From an uncultured Eggerthella sp. (GTDB lineage: Bacteria > Actinomycetota > Coriobacteriia > Coriobacteriales > Eggerthellaceae): a DNA stretch of 64,000 bases. Both the position numbers and the translations under genes were made by a program. Shown here piece after piece: positions 35,363-44,003 of this stretch (positions are counted from its first letter, which is position 1; every line of letters begins with the position of its first letter). The notes under the pieces are model-generated. The model worked only from the letters and a program-made list of their open reading frames with translations. It searched no databases and was not told where the DNA came from. The DNA lies in NCBI GenBank assembly GCA_958431815.1, contig CAUASB010000001.1:340187-404186 (forward strand), read 5' to 3'.

Positions 35363-37120
35363 TTACTCTTGTGAAGTAAACAGTGCAAAGAAGCGGTCGA
35401 TGATGGTTTTCTCGGTCTGCTCTTCTTCCGTGACGGACTCGGCTTCTTCGTTGTCCGGCTCGTCTACGCCGCTCACCACGTACACGAACTGGACGGAATC
35501 GACGTTGGTGTTACTGGGCACCACGAAGGAATGGGGCGTGAAGTCCTGGCCCAGCTTTTCATCGATGGCGTCCTGCAGCTGGTCGATGATCTTCTGGTCC
35601 ATGCCGTTGGTGCTGTTGGCCAGTTCCGCCGAACCATTGGAAAGCTCGCTGGCGCCTGATGCCACCTGGGCAGTTGCGTCCGACACACTGTTGGCGCCGC
35701 TGGCAACCTGGGCCGCACCGCTTTGCAGCTGCGCCGCGCTGCTTGCCGCACTGTCCGCGCCGTCAAGGTAGGCTGAAAGCCCGTCGCCGAAGCTGGAAGC
35801 ACCCGTTGGCAGCGCCGCGCTTTCGCTTGCCAGGGAATCGATGCCAGAAGCAAGCTTGGCATAGTTCTGCTGCACGCCGCTCAATGCCTGGTAGGCACCG
35901 GAGGCACCAGCCGTTTGCGCCATAGCCTGAGCTGCCTGGTCCATGGAGGAAACCGCGTCAGAAACCTTCTGCAGGTTTTCTGCAGTCGGGTTCGCCTGAT
36001 ACGTTGCAAGGGCCGTTTTGGCAGATTGCGCCGCCGAAGCGTACGCGTTCTGCGCCGCCGTTGCCTTGCCCGCCGCCGAAGCGTACTGGCTTGCCTGTTC
36101 CTTCAGCCCTTGCCAAAAGGAGTCGCTGCCCGCCTTCACGCTGGCAATGCCCTGCACCGTGCCTTCAATGCCGGCGCTCACCTTGTTCCAGCCCTGCGCC
36201 ACCACTTTGCCTGAAGACGAAAGTTTGTCGAGCCCAGCAACCGCCGCATCAACTCCCTGGGAAAGCTGGTTGGCGCCATCGGCTAAGTTCGATGCCCCGC
36301 TGGCAACTTGCGATGCGCCATCGAACAGGTCAGATGCTCCGCCCGAAAGCTTCGAAGTGGCTTGCTCCAATTCGCTAGTGGCGCTGGAAAGCTCGGAAGT
36401 GTCCTCGCTTGCCAGGTCGACAGCCATGGAAAGCGGCATGCCCGCAATCTGCCAACCGTCGTACGAGAAGTTGCGGGCAACGCCGGTTATCTCGAAGGTT
36501 GCGCTCTCTCCAGGAAGAACAAGGCAGGTTGATACTTCGTTGCTACCGGAATGGGCAAGCGTGGCATCCCCGGCATCGGCAATGGCGAACGTTTCCTGCG
36601 AAAACGTTCCCTGCGCCTGCAGCACGTAGCTACTGGCGAAATCCGATGCGTCTGCACCCTGCACAGGCTGTACGTCCAGCACCACCTTCAGCAAGCCGTT
36701 CGCCCCGGAGAGCTCGGAAGCGGATGTTTCCTTGCCGTTGAGGTAGTACTTCACACTCACATTCCAGGGCAGCTGCGTGGAAGCATCCATGGTGCCCTGG
36801 TAGTAGAACGGCACACCCGCCGTCGTGTTCACCGAAACCGAGCCGTCCGTTTGCTCCAGCACATCGGATGTGGTGAGGTTTTCCACCTGCTGGTAGTTGG
36901 CGGGGTCATCTACGTGCTCAGCGTTTTCGGAATCGAAAACGTTTACCACATACACGCCTTCGGTGCTGCCGGAAGACGATGCTTTCGCGTACACGATTTC
37001 GTCTTTGGCCTGGCCATCTGCCGCATACGCACAGGCGGGCGCCACTGCATACGCCCCTAAGCTTGCTGCCAGGGCAACCGATGCCGCCGTCTTTCCGAAT
37101 TTACTCGTTTTCTCGTTCAT
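35363..37120 (-). CDS. Secreted heptad-repeat protein (YhgE/Pip-like periplasmic region)
   Basis: 585 residues. Signal peptide 1-34 (KTAASVALAASLGAYAVAPACAYA), beta-rich N-terminal domain (about 40-235), then a long helical part made of seven-residue repeats of the xxxLxxG type (GASDLFDGASQVASGASNLADGANQLSQG and similar, about 250-300 and 430-530), and an acidic C-terminal tail. Such repeats occur in the extracellular part of YhgE/Pip proteins and MMPL partners. ATG 37120 with AAGGAG is chosen over a longer frame. It lies 49 nt downstream of the MMPL transporter gene; the two probably form an export or wall-assembly module. Confidence 0.83.
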   Translation of the reverse strand: MNEKTSKFGKTAASVALAASLGAYAVAPACAYAADGQAKDEIVYAKASSSGSTEGVYVVNVFDSENAEHVDDPANYQQVENLTTSDVLEQTDGSVSVNTTAGVPFYYQGTMDASTQLPWNVSVKYYLNGKETSASELSGANGLLKVVLDVQPVQGADASDFASSYVLQAQGTFSQETFAIADAGDATLAHSGSNEVSTCLVLPGESATFEITGVARNFSYDGWQIAGMPLSMAVDLASEDTSELSSATSELEQATSKLSGGASDLFDGASQVASGASNLADGANQLSQGVDAAVAGLDKLSSSGKVVAQGWNKVSAGIEGTVQGIASVKAGSDSFWQGLKEQASQYASAAGKATAAQNAYASAAQSAKTALATYQANPTAENLQKVSDAVSSMDQAAQAMAQTAGASGAYQALSGVQQNYAKLASGIDSLASESAALPTGASSFGDGLSAYLDGADSAASSAAQLQSGAAQVASGANSVSDATAQVASGASELSNGSAELANSTNGMDQKIIDQLQDAIDEKLGQDFTPHSFVVPSNTNVDSVQFVYVVSGVDEPDNEEAESVTEEEQTEKTIIDRFFALFTSQE

Positions 37121-37169
37121 GGGGAAACTCCTTATAGGAAGAAAAGGTTCAAAATACTCGTTTGCGCAA

Positions 37170-39281
37170 TTACGCTGAAGCGCCTGACGCATCGGGCCCA
37201 CCGCTTTTCTCGCCGCTCTTCAGCACCTTGAGCCCGAAAGTGGTGCGGCAGATGAGCCCGTCGAACGTGCGGAACAGCCACGGCAGGAACACGAACATCA
37301 TCAACATGGCAAGGAAGGCGCCGCGGCCGATGAGCACTCCCAGCTGGCTGATCACACCGTTCGAGGCGATGACCCACACCGCCACGCCGGCGAACATCAG
37401 GATCGAAGAAGAGGTGAGGATGGTAAGGCCTGCGTGCTTCACTGCGCTGCGCGCCGCTTCCGAAGGCGGGTACAGCGCACGGCGTTCGAAGTACTCACGC
37501 GCATAGATGATGGCGTAGTCAACCGCAGCACCCAGCTGCACCGCATCGATCACCAGGTAGCCGATGTAGTTCAAGTGCTCGCCCAAGAAATACGGGATGG
37601 CCAAGTTCACCCAAATGGAAACCTCGATGGCAACAAGGATCAAGAACGGCAAGGAAATACTGCGGAACATCAGCGCCAGCACGATGCCAATGGCCAACAT
37701 GCTGAACAGCTTCACGCGGTTCGAGTCCTCGTGGCAGATATCGCGCAAGTCGTAGGTTGAAACGTCGTTGCCCACTAACCGGTAGTCGTTGCCGTAATAC
37801 TGCTGCGCCGTGTTGCGTACAGTTTCTACCAGGGAAAATGCTTTGTCGGACCCCGTTGCGGCATCGATGGTTACCACCATGCGCGACCAGCCGTTCGAAA
37901 CTACCTGCGAAAGCGTGTCTTCGGGCACCACTGCCGTGGGAAGCGCACGTCCCGCCACCGTGATGTACGAGGTTACGCTGGTGATGCCGTCGGTTTCCTG
38001 CAGAGCGTCAAGCAAACCCTGTTCTTGGGCCCAATGGCCTTCGGGCACCATAACAACCCAGGTCTGCGATTCGCCGAACGCATCGTTCACGCGCGCCGAC
38101 TCCTGGCCCAACTGGCTTTCGGGCGTATTGAAGTCGGAAGAACCGTACTGGAAATCGGTTCGACCTTCGCCCAAGTACGCGGGCACGGCAATCAAAATCA
38201 CGATTACCGCCATGGGTACCATCAGCCGCTGACACAGGCGGGCAAACTTATCGAACGGCGGAATAAGAAACTTGTGGCGGGTGGCGTCAAGCGGGCGCAG
38301 GCTCATCAGAATCAGGCACGGCATCAGGAACATAACTGTGAAGAACGAGAACACGATGCCCTTCGCCAGCACGATACCCATGTCCACACCGATGCCGAAA
38401 CGCATCACCGTCAGCGAAAGGAAGCCGAAAAACGTTACCGCTGCACTGGAGAGCACCACCGAAAAGCCGCGCTTCATGGCGTGTGCCATGGCAACTTCGG
38501 GGTCGGGATATTCGCGCTGGCAGCGACGAAACGTGTGTAGAAGCACAATGGCGTAGTCCATCGAAACCGCCAGCTGCAGAATAGCGCCGCAAATTTGGCT
38601 CACGAACGATATTTCCCCGCGCACGATGTTCGTGCCCATGTTCAGCACAATGGCAATGCCGATAACGGTGAGAAAGATCACTGGCTCAAACCAGGAATGC
38701 GAGGTGATCAGCAGGATAATCGTGATAATCAGAACGCCCACCAGCAAGATCAGTGAAACCTCTGTTGCCGTGGACTGCTGAGCGCTTGCCGTGTTCACCG
38801 CATCGCCCGAAAGCGAAACCTGGGTGGCCCCCGTCTGCTCGCAGGTGCTGCGAATCTGGCTTACCGCGCTTTTGCCCTTACCGGAATCGACTGCCATTTG
38901 GAACAGGTAGCCGTCATCGGTTTTCCACTTCGAAACCACGTCGGAGTCTTGCAGGGCGGTAGGGGTTCGCGTGTCAACGCTCGTACCCAGCCACATCACA
39001 TCGCTCACACCGTCGATTTCGCCCAGGGAACTTGAAAGTGCATCGGCCGTTGCCAGGTCAATGCCCTCGACATAGACGCGCGCATTGGGCGTGGCACTGT
39101 CAAAAGCGCTTTCCATATCGTTCAACGCAATTACCGATTCCGCATCTTCGGGCAGGTAATCGGTCATGGAGTAGTTCACCTTCACCTGCGGAATGCAGAG
39201 CGCACACGCTATGGCAAGCAGCGCGAAAACCGCAACGACCGCTTTTCGTCGCCGCAGGAACGCCTCACAGAATTTGAGCAT
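37170..39281 (-). CDS. MMPL/RND family transporter
   Basis: Inner-membrane transporter, 703 residues, with the two-fold RND layout: TM1 (about 14-33), an extracytoplasmic porter domain (about 35-175), TM2-6 (about 178-335, with GAILQLAVSMDYAIVLLHTFRR carrying the proton-relay SMDYA), TM7, second porter domain, and TM8-12 (VQLGAAVDYAIIYAREYFERR). MMPL proteins export lipids or other hydrophobic molecules. AAAGGGGAAAG supports ATG 39281. The downstream secreted protein gene and the divergent TetR gene complete the locus. Confidence 0.93.
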   Translation of the reverse strand: MLKFCEAFLRRRKAVVAVFALLAIACALCIPQVKVNYSMTDYLPEDAESVIALNDMESAFDSATPNARVYVEGIDLATADALSSSLGEIDGVSDVMWLGTSVDTRTPTALQDSDVVSKWKTDDGYLFQMAVDSGKGKSAVSQIRSTCEQTGATQVSLSGDAVNTASAQQSTATEVSLILLVGVLIITIILLITSHSWFEPVIFLTVIGIAIVLNMGTNIVRGEISFVSQICGAILQLAVSMDYAIVLLHTFRRCQREYPDPEVAMAHAMKRGFSVVLSSAAVTFFGFLSLTVMRFGIGVDMGIVLAKGIVFSFFTVMFLMPCLILMSLRPLDATRHKFLIPPFDKFARLCQRLMVPMAVIVILIAVPAYLGEGRTDFQYGSSDFNTPESQLGQESARVNDAFGESQTWVVMVPEGHWAQEQGLLDALQETDGITSVTSYITVAGRALPTAVVPEDTLSQVVSNGWSRMVVTIDAATGSDKAFSLVETVRNTAQQYYGNDYRLVGNDVSTYDLRDICHEDSNRVKLFSMLAIGIVLALMFRSISLPFLILVAIEVSIWVNLAIPYFLGEHLNYIGYLVIDAVQLGAAVDYAIIYAREYFERRALYPPSEAARSAVKHAGLTILTSSSILMFAGVAVWVIASNGVISQLGVLIGRGAFLAMLMMFVFLPWLFRTFDGLICRTTFGLKVLKSGEKSGGPDASGASA

Positions 39282-39328
39282 TCTGCTTTCCCCTTTCGTA
39301 GATGGCATACCGCCATTGTTTTTCGTCA

Positions 39329-39413
39329 CGTGTTGATTAACATACAAGTATCGAAGAAATTCCTTTGAGGGCAATAAGCAATCAACACGGCAGTTGTCGG
39401 GTATTCGACAACT
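39329..39413. promoter_or_regulatory. Divergent TetR/MMPL control region with two inverted repeats
   Basis: Two perfect inverted repeats lie between the divergent starts: AGTTGTCG/CGACAACT with 6-nt spacer (39392-39413) and CGTGTTGATT/AATCAACACG with 41-nt spacer (39329-39338 with 39380-39389). On the minus strand TTGCCC and GATACT, 16 bp apart, could be the MMPL promoter between them. The short-spaced repeat is the better TetR operator candidate. Confidence 0.5.
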
Positions 39414-39444
39414 GAAAGCTAATCTGTAAAAGAAAGTGACCAGC

Positions 39445-40149
39445 ATGGAAGAAAATCCCGCATACGCGTTCTCGGAACAGTTTTTCAACGCCAGCGGGCT
39501 CGACCGACGCACACGACGCACGCGCGAAGCGTTGATGCGCGCGCTTATTGCTCTGCTTCAGGAAAAGCCCCTTACTGCCATAACCGTCACCGAGCTCACC
39601 ACGCTCGCCGATGTTAACCGCGCCACGTTCTACACGCACTACCAGGATATTTTCGACATGTACGAGCATCTGCAGGACTACCTGTGCCAAACATGCCGCG
39701 CCATGGTAGACACCCGTGGCGAGGAATTGGCGCACGGGCAGTACCGCGGGCTTATCGGCGATATCTACCATTACCTCGATGCAAACGAAGAGGTTTCCAA
39801 CATCGTGTTCACGAAAGACGGCGACAATTCGTTTTTCACCGCCATCCTTGCCGTGATACGCGAAGCCTGCATGCGCAACGCCGATGTGTTCAACACCATT
39901 TCCAGCCAGCTGAAGGCCCGTGGTCTCGAAGGGCCAGAAGTAGAGCGGGCGTGTCAGACGGTATGCAACTACCAGTTCGACTTCATCGCCGGCGGAGCGG
40001 TAAGCGTTCTGCAAGGATGGATACTAGGCGGGCGCAAGGAAAGCGTTGAGCTTATGATCACCGTTACCAACAACAGCATCAAAAGCCTGAACCCCGACGG
40101 CGACTACCGCAAAGTAGCCGCGGTGGCAGAGCAGCTGCTGTCGAAGTAG
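39445..40149 (+). CDS. TetR/AcrR family regulator
   Basis: Transcription regulator, 234 residues. The N-terminal helix-turn-helix is clear (about 20-65: RRTREALMRALIALLQEKPLTAITVTELTTLADVNRATFYTHYQDIFDMYEHL), followed by a helical ligand-binding and dimerisation domain. Divergent from the MMPL operon with inverted repeats in between, so it most likely represses that operon and itself. ATG 39445 is used; a GTG at 39436 is in frame with a weak SD for either. Confidence 0.92.
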   Translation: MEENPAYAFSEQFFNASGLDRRTRRTREALMRALIALLQEKPLTAITVTELTTLADVNRATFYTHYQDIFDMYEHLQDYLCQTCRAMVDTRGEELAHGQYRGLIGDIYHYLDANEEVSNIVFTKDGDNSFFTAILAVIREACMRNADVFNTISSQLKARGLEGPEVERACQTVCNYQFDFIAGGAVSVLQGWILGGRKESVELMITVTNNSIKSLNPDGDYRKVAAVAEQLLSK

Positions 40150-40389
40150 GCAAAGCCGAAACAAGTAGAATAAGCGCAATCGGACGCGGCATGCCTTCGC
40201 CTCGTTTGCTGCCAAGAGCCAGAAGCCGCACCTTCCATTGCTTCTTATAAGCTCCATGCACTTGCGCTACACTTAGACGAATTTGTTCGCACTATATGTA
40301 AGCAAGCAAAGGGCCCGCAGCGCGTTCGCCGCTATGGCGCACTGCCGCGCAAGGCTCTTCCCGAACCCTCACGATAGGCGTGATGATCA

Positions 40390-41301
40390 ATGGATACGCA
40401 AGCACTCGATACCACCCTCGCAAGCATCTTCGCCAGCGATGACTTGCTGCGAGACGAACCTCTTTCCAAGCACACCACGTTCCGCTGCGGCGGCCCTGCA
40501 ACGTTTTTCGTGCGCGCCAGCGAAGCGTCCGACGTAACCGCCGCCATCGAAGCCGCCAAGAAGAACGGCGCACCTTGGTGGGTAATCGGCTGCGGAAGCG
40601 ACTTGCTCATTTCCGATGCGGGCCTGCCGGGCGTCGTCATCGAAATCGGCCAGCGCATGGCGCGCATTTCCGTAGAAGGAAATGTCGTCAAAGCGCAGGC
40701 AGGAGCCACCAACGAAGCTGTTGCCCAAGCCGCCCTTGAGGCAGGCCTTACCGGGTACGAATTTGCCAGCGGCATTCCCGGCTCAATCGGCGGTGCGGCA
40801 ATCATGAACGCAGGCGCCTACGACGGCGAGTTCAAGGACGTGGCAACATCGGTTACCTGCCTGTTCCCCGATGGGCAGGTGCGCGAGGTTCCTGCCGCCG
40901 AGGCCGACTGGGGTTACCGTCACAGCATGATGAGCGATGAAGGGCTTATCGTTTTGGGCGCCACCTTGCAGCTTGCCCCAGGCAACCCCGAGGAAATTCG
41001 CGCGAAGATGGACGATTTGGCCCAGCGTCGTTCGTCCAAGCAGCCGCTGGAAATGGCCAGTGCCGGCAGCACGTTCAAGCGCCCTGAAGGGCACTTCGCC
41101 GGTAAGCTGATTCAAGATGCCGGCATGCAAGGCCATTCGGTGGGCGATGCCCAGGTTTCAACCAAGCACGCCGGCTTCGTGGTGAACACGGGCAACGCAA
41201 GTGCCTCCGATGTTCTGCAGGTTATCCGCGATGTCCAAGCCGCCGTGAAAGAGCAGTTCGGCGTAACGCTTGAAACCGAAGTACGTATGTGGGGCTTTTA
41301 A
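40390..41301 (+). CDS. murB: UDP-N-acetylenolpyruvoylglucosamine reductase
   Basis: Peptidoglycan precursor enzyme: NADPH-dependent reduction of UDP-GlcNAc-enolpyruvate to UDP-MurNAc, FAD-bound. 303 residues, the short type II MurB form. FAD-binding WWVIGCGSDLLISDAGLPGVVI, GIPGSIGGAAIMNAGAYDGE, and AGSTFKRPEGHFAGKLIQDAG with the catalytic Ser. The C-terminal Glu motif LETEVRMWGF is intact. The SD is weak before ATG 40390. A single gene closed by a strong terminator. Confidence 0.97.
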   Translation: MDTQALDTTLASIFASDDLLRDEPLSKHTTFRCGGPATFFVRASEASDVTAAIEAAKKNGAPWWVIGCGSDLLISDAGLPGVVIEIGQRMARISVEGNVVKAQAGATNEAVAQAALEAGLTGYEFASGIPGSIGGAAIMNAGAYDGEFKDVATSVTCLFPDGQVREVPAAEADWGYRHSMMSDEGLIVLGATLQLAPGNPEEIRAKMDDLAQRRSSKQPLEMASAGSTFKRPEGHFAGKLIQDAGMQGHSVGDAQVSTKHAGFVVNTGNASASDVLQVIRDVQAAVKEQFGVTLETEVRMWGF

Positions 41302-41374
41302 GCGCTGCTGGGTACGCGGCTTGGTGGGAGCACCGCACCAGGTAAGCCCGCCAAACCAAGCCAGCCATAAACCA

Positions 41375-41423
41375 CGAGGGGCATCCTCCTTGCAATGCAG
41401 GAGGATGCCCCTCGTTTGTTTCT
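41375..41423. terminator. Terminator between murB and zinc-ribbon gene
   Basis: 15-bp perfect stem CGAGGGGCATCCTCC (41375-41389) with its complement at 41400-41414, then TTTGTTTCTT. It serves murB and may also stop the opposing gene. Confidence 0.9.
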
Positions 41424-41450
41424 TGCTGCGTTTCCGCGAAAAGCCAAGCG

Positions 41451-41798
41451 TTACAGGGAAGGCTGGTCGAACTTCGGCTTCATACTGCCGTCTTCCGGAC
41501 GGTTGAACAGCGTTTCCTCGCCGCAGTCCTTGCACGTGCCAACCAAAACCTTACGCGGCATGAACGTCAGCACCAGGTAGGCGATGGCAAAGGCAATAGA
41601 GAAGTACGGCATCACAAACGCGATGGCAACAATCACAATCGCCGTAATAACGTGCACGTACCATTTACTGGGAATACGGCGCTTTTCAGCGGTGTACTCG
41701 AAGTTCGTTCCGCCGCAATAGGGACAGATGATCTCGGGTTCCTGGTTCTTCTTCTTTTTATTGGGGTTGGTTTTCTGGTTCTTGTTCTTGGAACTCAT
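41451..41798 (-). CDS. Small zinc-ribbon membrane protein
   Basis: 115 residues. Lys/Asn-rich N-terminus, a first half zinc ribbon CPYCGG (about 25-30), two membrane spans (about 46-82, HVITAIVIVAIAFVMPYFSIAFAIAYLVL) and a second half CKDCGEE near the end. The two CxxC pairs on the same side of the membrane could share one zinc. Unknown function. GGAGGGATGCTTG precedes ATG 41798. Single gene convergent with murB. Confidence 0.78.
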   Translation of the reverse strand: MSSKNKNQKTNPNKKKKNQEPEIICPYCGGTNFEYTAEKRRIPSKWYVHVITAIVIVAIAFVMPYFSIAFAIAYLVLTFMPRKVLVGTCKDCGEETLFNRPEDGSMKPKFDQPSL

Positions 41799-42346
41799 CA
41801 AGCATCCCTCCGTTTACTTCGCCCGCACAGCAAGTATGCCAGGCGCCCCTCTCTTGTGCCCTTGCGGCCTCCCCTCAGGCCGACGCCATTTTCGCACGCC
41901 AAGGGGCATTTCGCTTTCGCTTCGCCAGGCGGCAACCTTGACGTCAAGAGCGTTTGATTCTCTCAATGTTCTTAAGAATACCACCCACCAGCAGCGCTAC
42001 CTGCCCTGCAGCGCCATTCGTTACCTATCCATACCCGTAAGAAATGAATTCATAGAAATTGAATGAAAATGGCGAATGAATCTGTTCAATTTCGTCAAAC
42101 TTCTGTCCTTTTCCTCGCATCATAGCCTACGGCTATCAATTTCCCATTCGAAATGAATACCAGGCAAATCAAGCGAACATGTTCGGTATTTTCGCGAAGA
42201 GTAGAGTACACAGACGCTGCGCACAAAGCGCGGCGGACTCTACGAATCCAAGGCGTCATAGTGGGCCAGAGGGAGGCTCCTTGCAGGGGAAACCGTCTTC
42301 GTTTCAAACGAGCCGAATACCCGTAAAAGAATGTAAGGAGAACGAA
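41799..42346. other. 548-nt intergenic region upstream of MFS gene
   Basis: No gene seen. It holds an AT-richer stretch (41980-42170) with repeated GAAATGAAT and GAATGAAT motifs, a small AGCC/GGCT hairpin (about 42123-42135) and a perfect 12-bp palindrome CGAACATGTTCG (42174-42185). That palindrome could be an operator for the MFS gene. It is not an exact SOS box, since the half-sites are 2 nt apart and not 4. Confidence 0.5.
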
Positions 42347-43636
42347 TTGTCTGCAGCAGCAGAAAAGGTCAAGCACTATGGCTTTGCACTGGCAACGGTG
42401 TATATGTGCTACTTCACCTATGGCATCCAGGCGCTGATCCTGAGCCAGAACAAGGTTAACTTCTACACTCAGTGGGGCATCACCGACCCCACCGCAGGTT
42501 CCGCAGCGGTTTCCATGGCTATCGCCGCCATGGGCTTCGGCAAGCTGGTAAGCGTGTGGATCGGCGGCGAGCTTTCCGACCGCGTAGGCCGCAAGAAGTT
42601 CGCAGTTGCCGGTGCCGTTGCCTACATCATCTGCTTCACCATGATGCTGTTGGTTACCGATGCTACGGCCTGCTACGTTGCCGCGTTCCTTTCCGGCGTT
42701 GCTACGTCGGGCTTCTGGGACGCTGCCCTGTACCCCGCCGCGCAGGAAGCAGAGCCCAAGTACGCCGCATCCGGCGTTATCGGCATCAAGGCCGCCGTTT
42801 CCGTTATGGGCGTAATCTATCCCATCTTCGTTGCTGCATTCAGCGCACCCCACATCTGGCACGTTAACATCTACCTGCCTATCGCCCTTTCCGTGGTTTG
42901 CCTGATCATGACCATCATCACGCCGTTCCGCTACGACGACGAGCGCGCCACCAAGGCCGCAGGCGACGGCGGCATGGACGAGGCCCAGGCCGAAATCCAG
43001 GCAGCCAAGGACGCAATGCTGCAGAAGCCTGGCGTTCTGGTTCAGGTCTTCACCCTGGTTATGGCATTCATCTGCATGTTCATCATGTACGGCGCTCAGC
43101 AGTACACCAAGGCATTCGGCATGGCCAACCTCGGTCTGGACGAAATGGGCGGCGCTGCACTGGCTTCCATCTACACCGTTGGCTCCATCACCGCGGTGTT
43201 CTTCTGGGCTGTTGTCATGGGCAAGCTGCGCTGGAACCCGCTGAAGGTTCTGCTGATCGACTTCGCCTTCTCCGCCTTGGCGCTGGTTATGGTGCTGGTA
43301 ATCCCCAACGTTGCCGTTGTGTACGTTGCCATTGCCCTGCTTGGCTTCTTCGCCGCCGGCGGCGCGCTGCAGACCGGCTTGGTTGTTCGCCAGAACTACT
43401 GCCCCGGTCCTAAGGGTCGCAACACCGGAATGTACATGACCTTCATGGGCGTAGGCGCAACCTTCCTGCCCTTCATCGTTGGCGCAATGACCACCGCGAT
43501 GGGCGAAACCGGCGCACTATACACCATGATGGGCCTGCTGCTTGCAGCCGCCATCATCGGCCTTCTGTTCTGCATCTACCTTGCCGCCCAGTCCAAGAAG
43601 CTCTTCGGCTACGGCATCAACCGCAAGATGGACTAA
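42347..43636 (+). CDS. MFS transporter (substrate unknown)
   Basis: Major facilitator permease, 429 residues, about 12 membrane spans. The loop 2-3 signature is GGELSDRVGRKKFA, with a central cytoplasmic loop of about 40 acidic and Ala-rich residues (DDERATKAAGDGGMDEAQAEIQ). The start is TTG at 42347: AAGGAG lies 7 nt upstream and the protein then begins SAAAEKVKHYGFALA; upstream ATGs have no SD. Codons are biased to GTT/GCT and C-ending forms, unlike many neighbours, suggesting high expression. A sugar or organic-acid symporter is likely. Confidence 0.85.
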   Translation: MSAAAEKVKHYGFALATVYMCYFTYGIQALILSQNKVNFYTQWGITDPTAGSAAVSMAIAAMGFGKLVSVWIGGELSDRVGRKKFAVAGAVAYIICFTMMLLVTDATACYVAAFLSGVATSGFWDAALYPAAQEAEPKYAASGVIGIKAAVSVMGVIYPIFVAAFSAPHIWHVNIYLPIALSVVCLIMTIITPFRYDDERATKAAGDGGMDEAQAEIQAAKDAMLQKPGVLVQVFTLVMAFICMFIMYGAQQYTKAFGMANLGLDEMGGAALASIYTVGSITAVFFWAVVMGKLRWNPLKVLLIDFAFSALALVMVLVIPNVAVVYVAIALLGFFAAGGALQTGLVVRQNYCPGPKGRNTGMYMTFMGVGATFLPFIVGAMTTAMGETGALYTMMGLLLAAAIIGLLFCIYLAAQSKKLFGYGINRKMD

Positions 43637-43690
43637 CGCGCAACGGAGCTTAGGTCCCACAAGGGCCATCCCACAAGGGCCATCCTGAAA

Positions 43691-43726
43691 GGGCGCTCGG
43701 CACATCGCCGGCGCCCTTTTCTTTTT
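43691..43726 (+). terminator. Terminator of MFS gene
   Basis: GGGCGC, 14-nt loop region with CGG/CCG, GCGCCC, then TTTTCTTTTT. Just before it is a tandem pair of CCCACAAGGGCCAT (about 43659-43685). Confidence 0.82.
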
Positions 43727-43961
43727 CCGCCGCAGAGCAAAGCGCGCCCAGCAGCGTGCGCTTCAGCCATAGGCTTTCCGCACATCCCCGCCATGGGTCC
43801 CAACGCGGAGCCCAACCCGTTCGCTGTCCAGCCGCAATGACCTGATGCGCCAGCCACTCACAGCCGGCCCGCCCAAACGCGCTTGCCGACGCCAGCGCAC
43901 ATCGGCATCGGGCTTGGCCAATCCCCCGCAGCATTCACGCATACTGCGGCTAACTTTCTTG
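43727..43961. other. GC-rich intergenic stretch without visible gene
   Basis: No ORF with SD and no clear fold. It is rich in CGCCAGC-like words, similar in flavour to the degenerate repeats at 31175-31385. An extended -10 (TTGTAGAAT) for the next gene ends at 43967. Confidence 0.4.
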
Positions 43962-44003
43962 TAGAATGGGGCGAAATCGCTAAACCCAACAAGGTGGTAC
44001 GCA

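Noticed and set aside
42174..42185. SOS (LexA) box
   Set aside because: CGAACATGTTCG has 2 nt and not 4 nt between half-sites, and the downstream gene is an MFS permease. Kept only as a palindrome.
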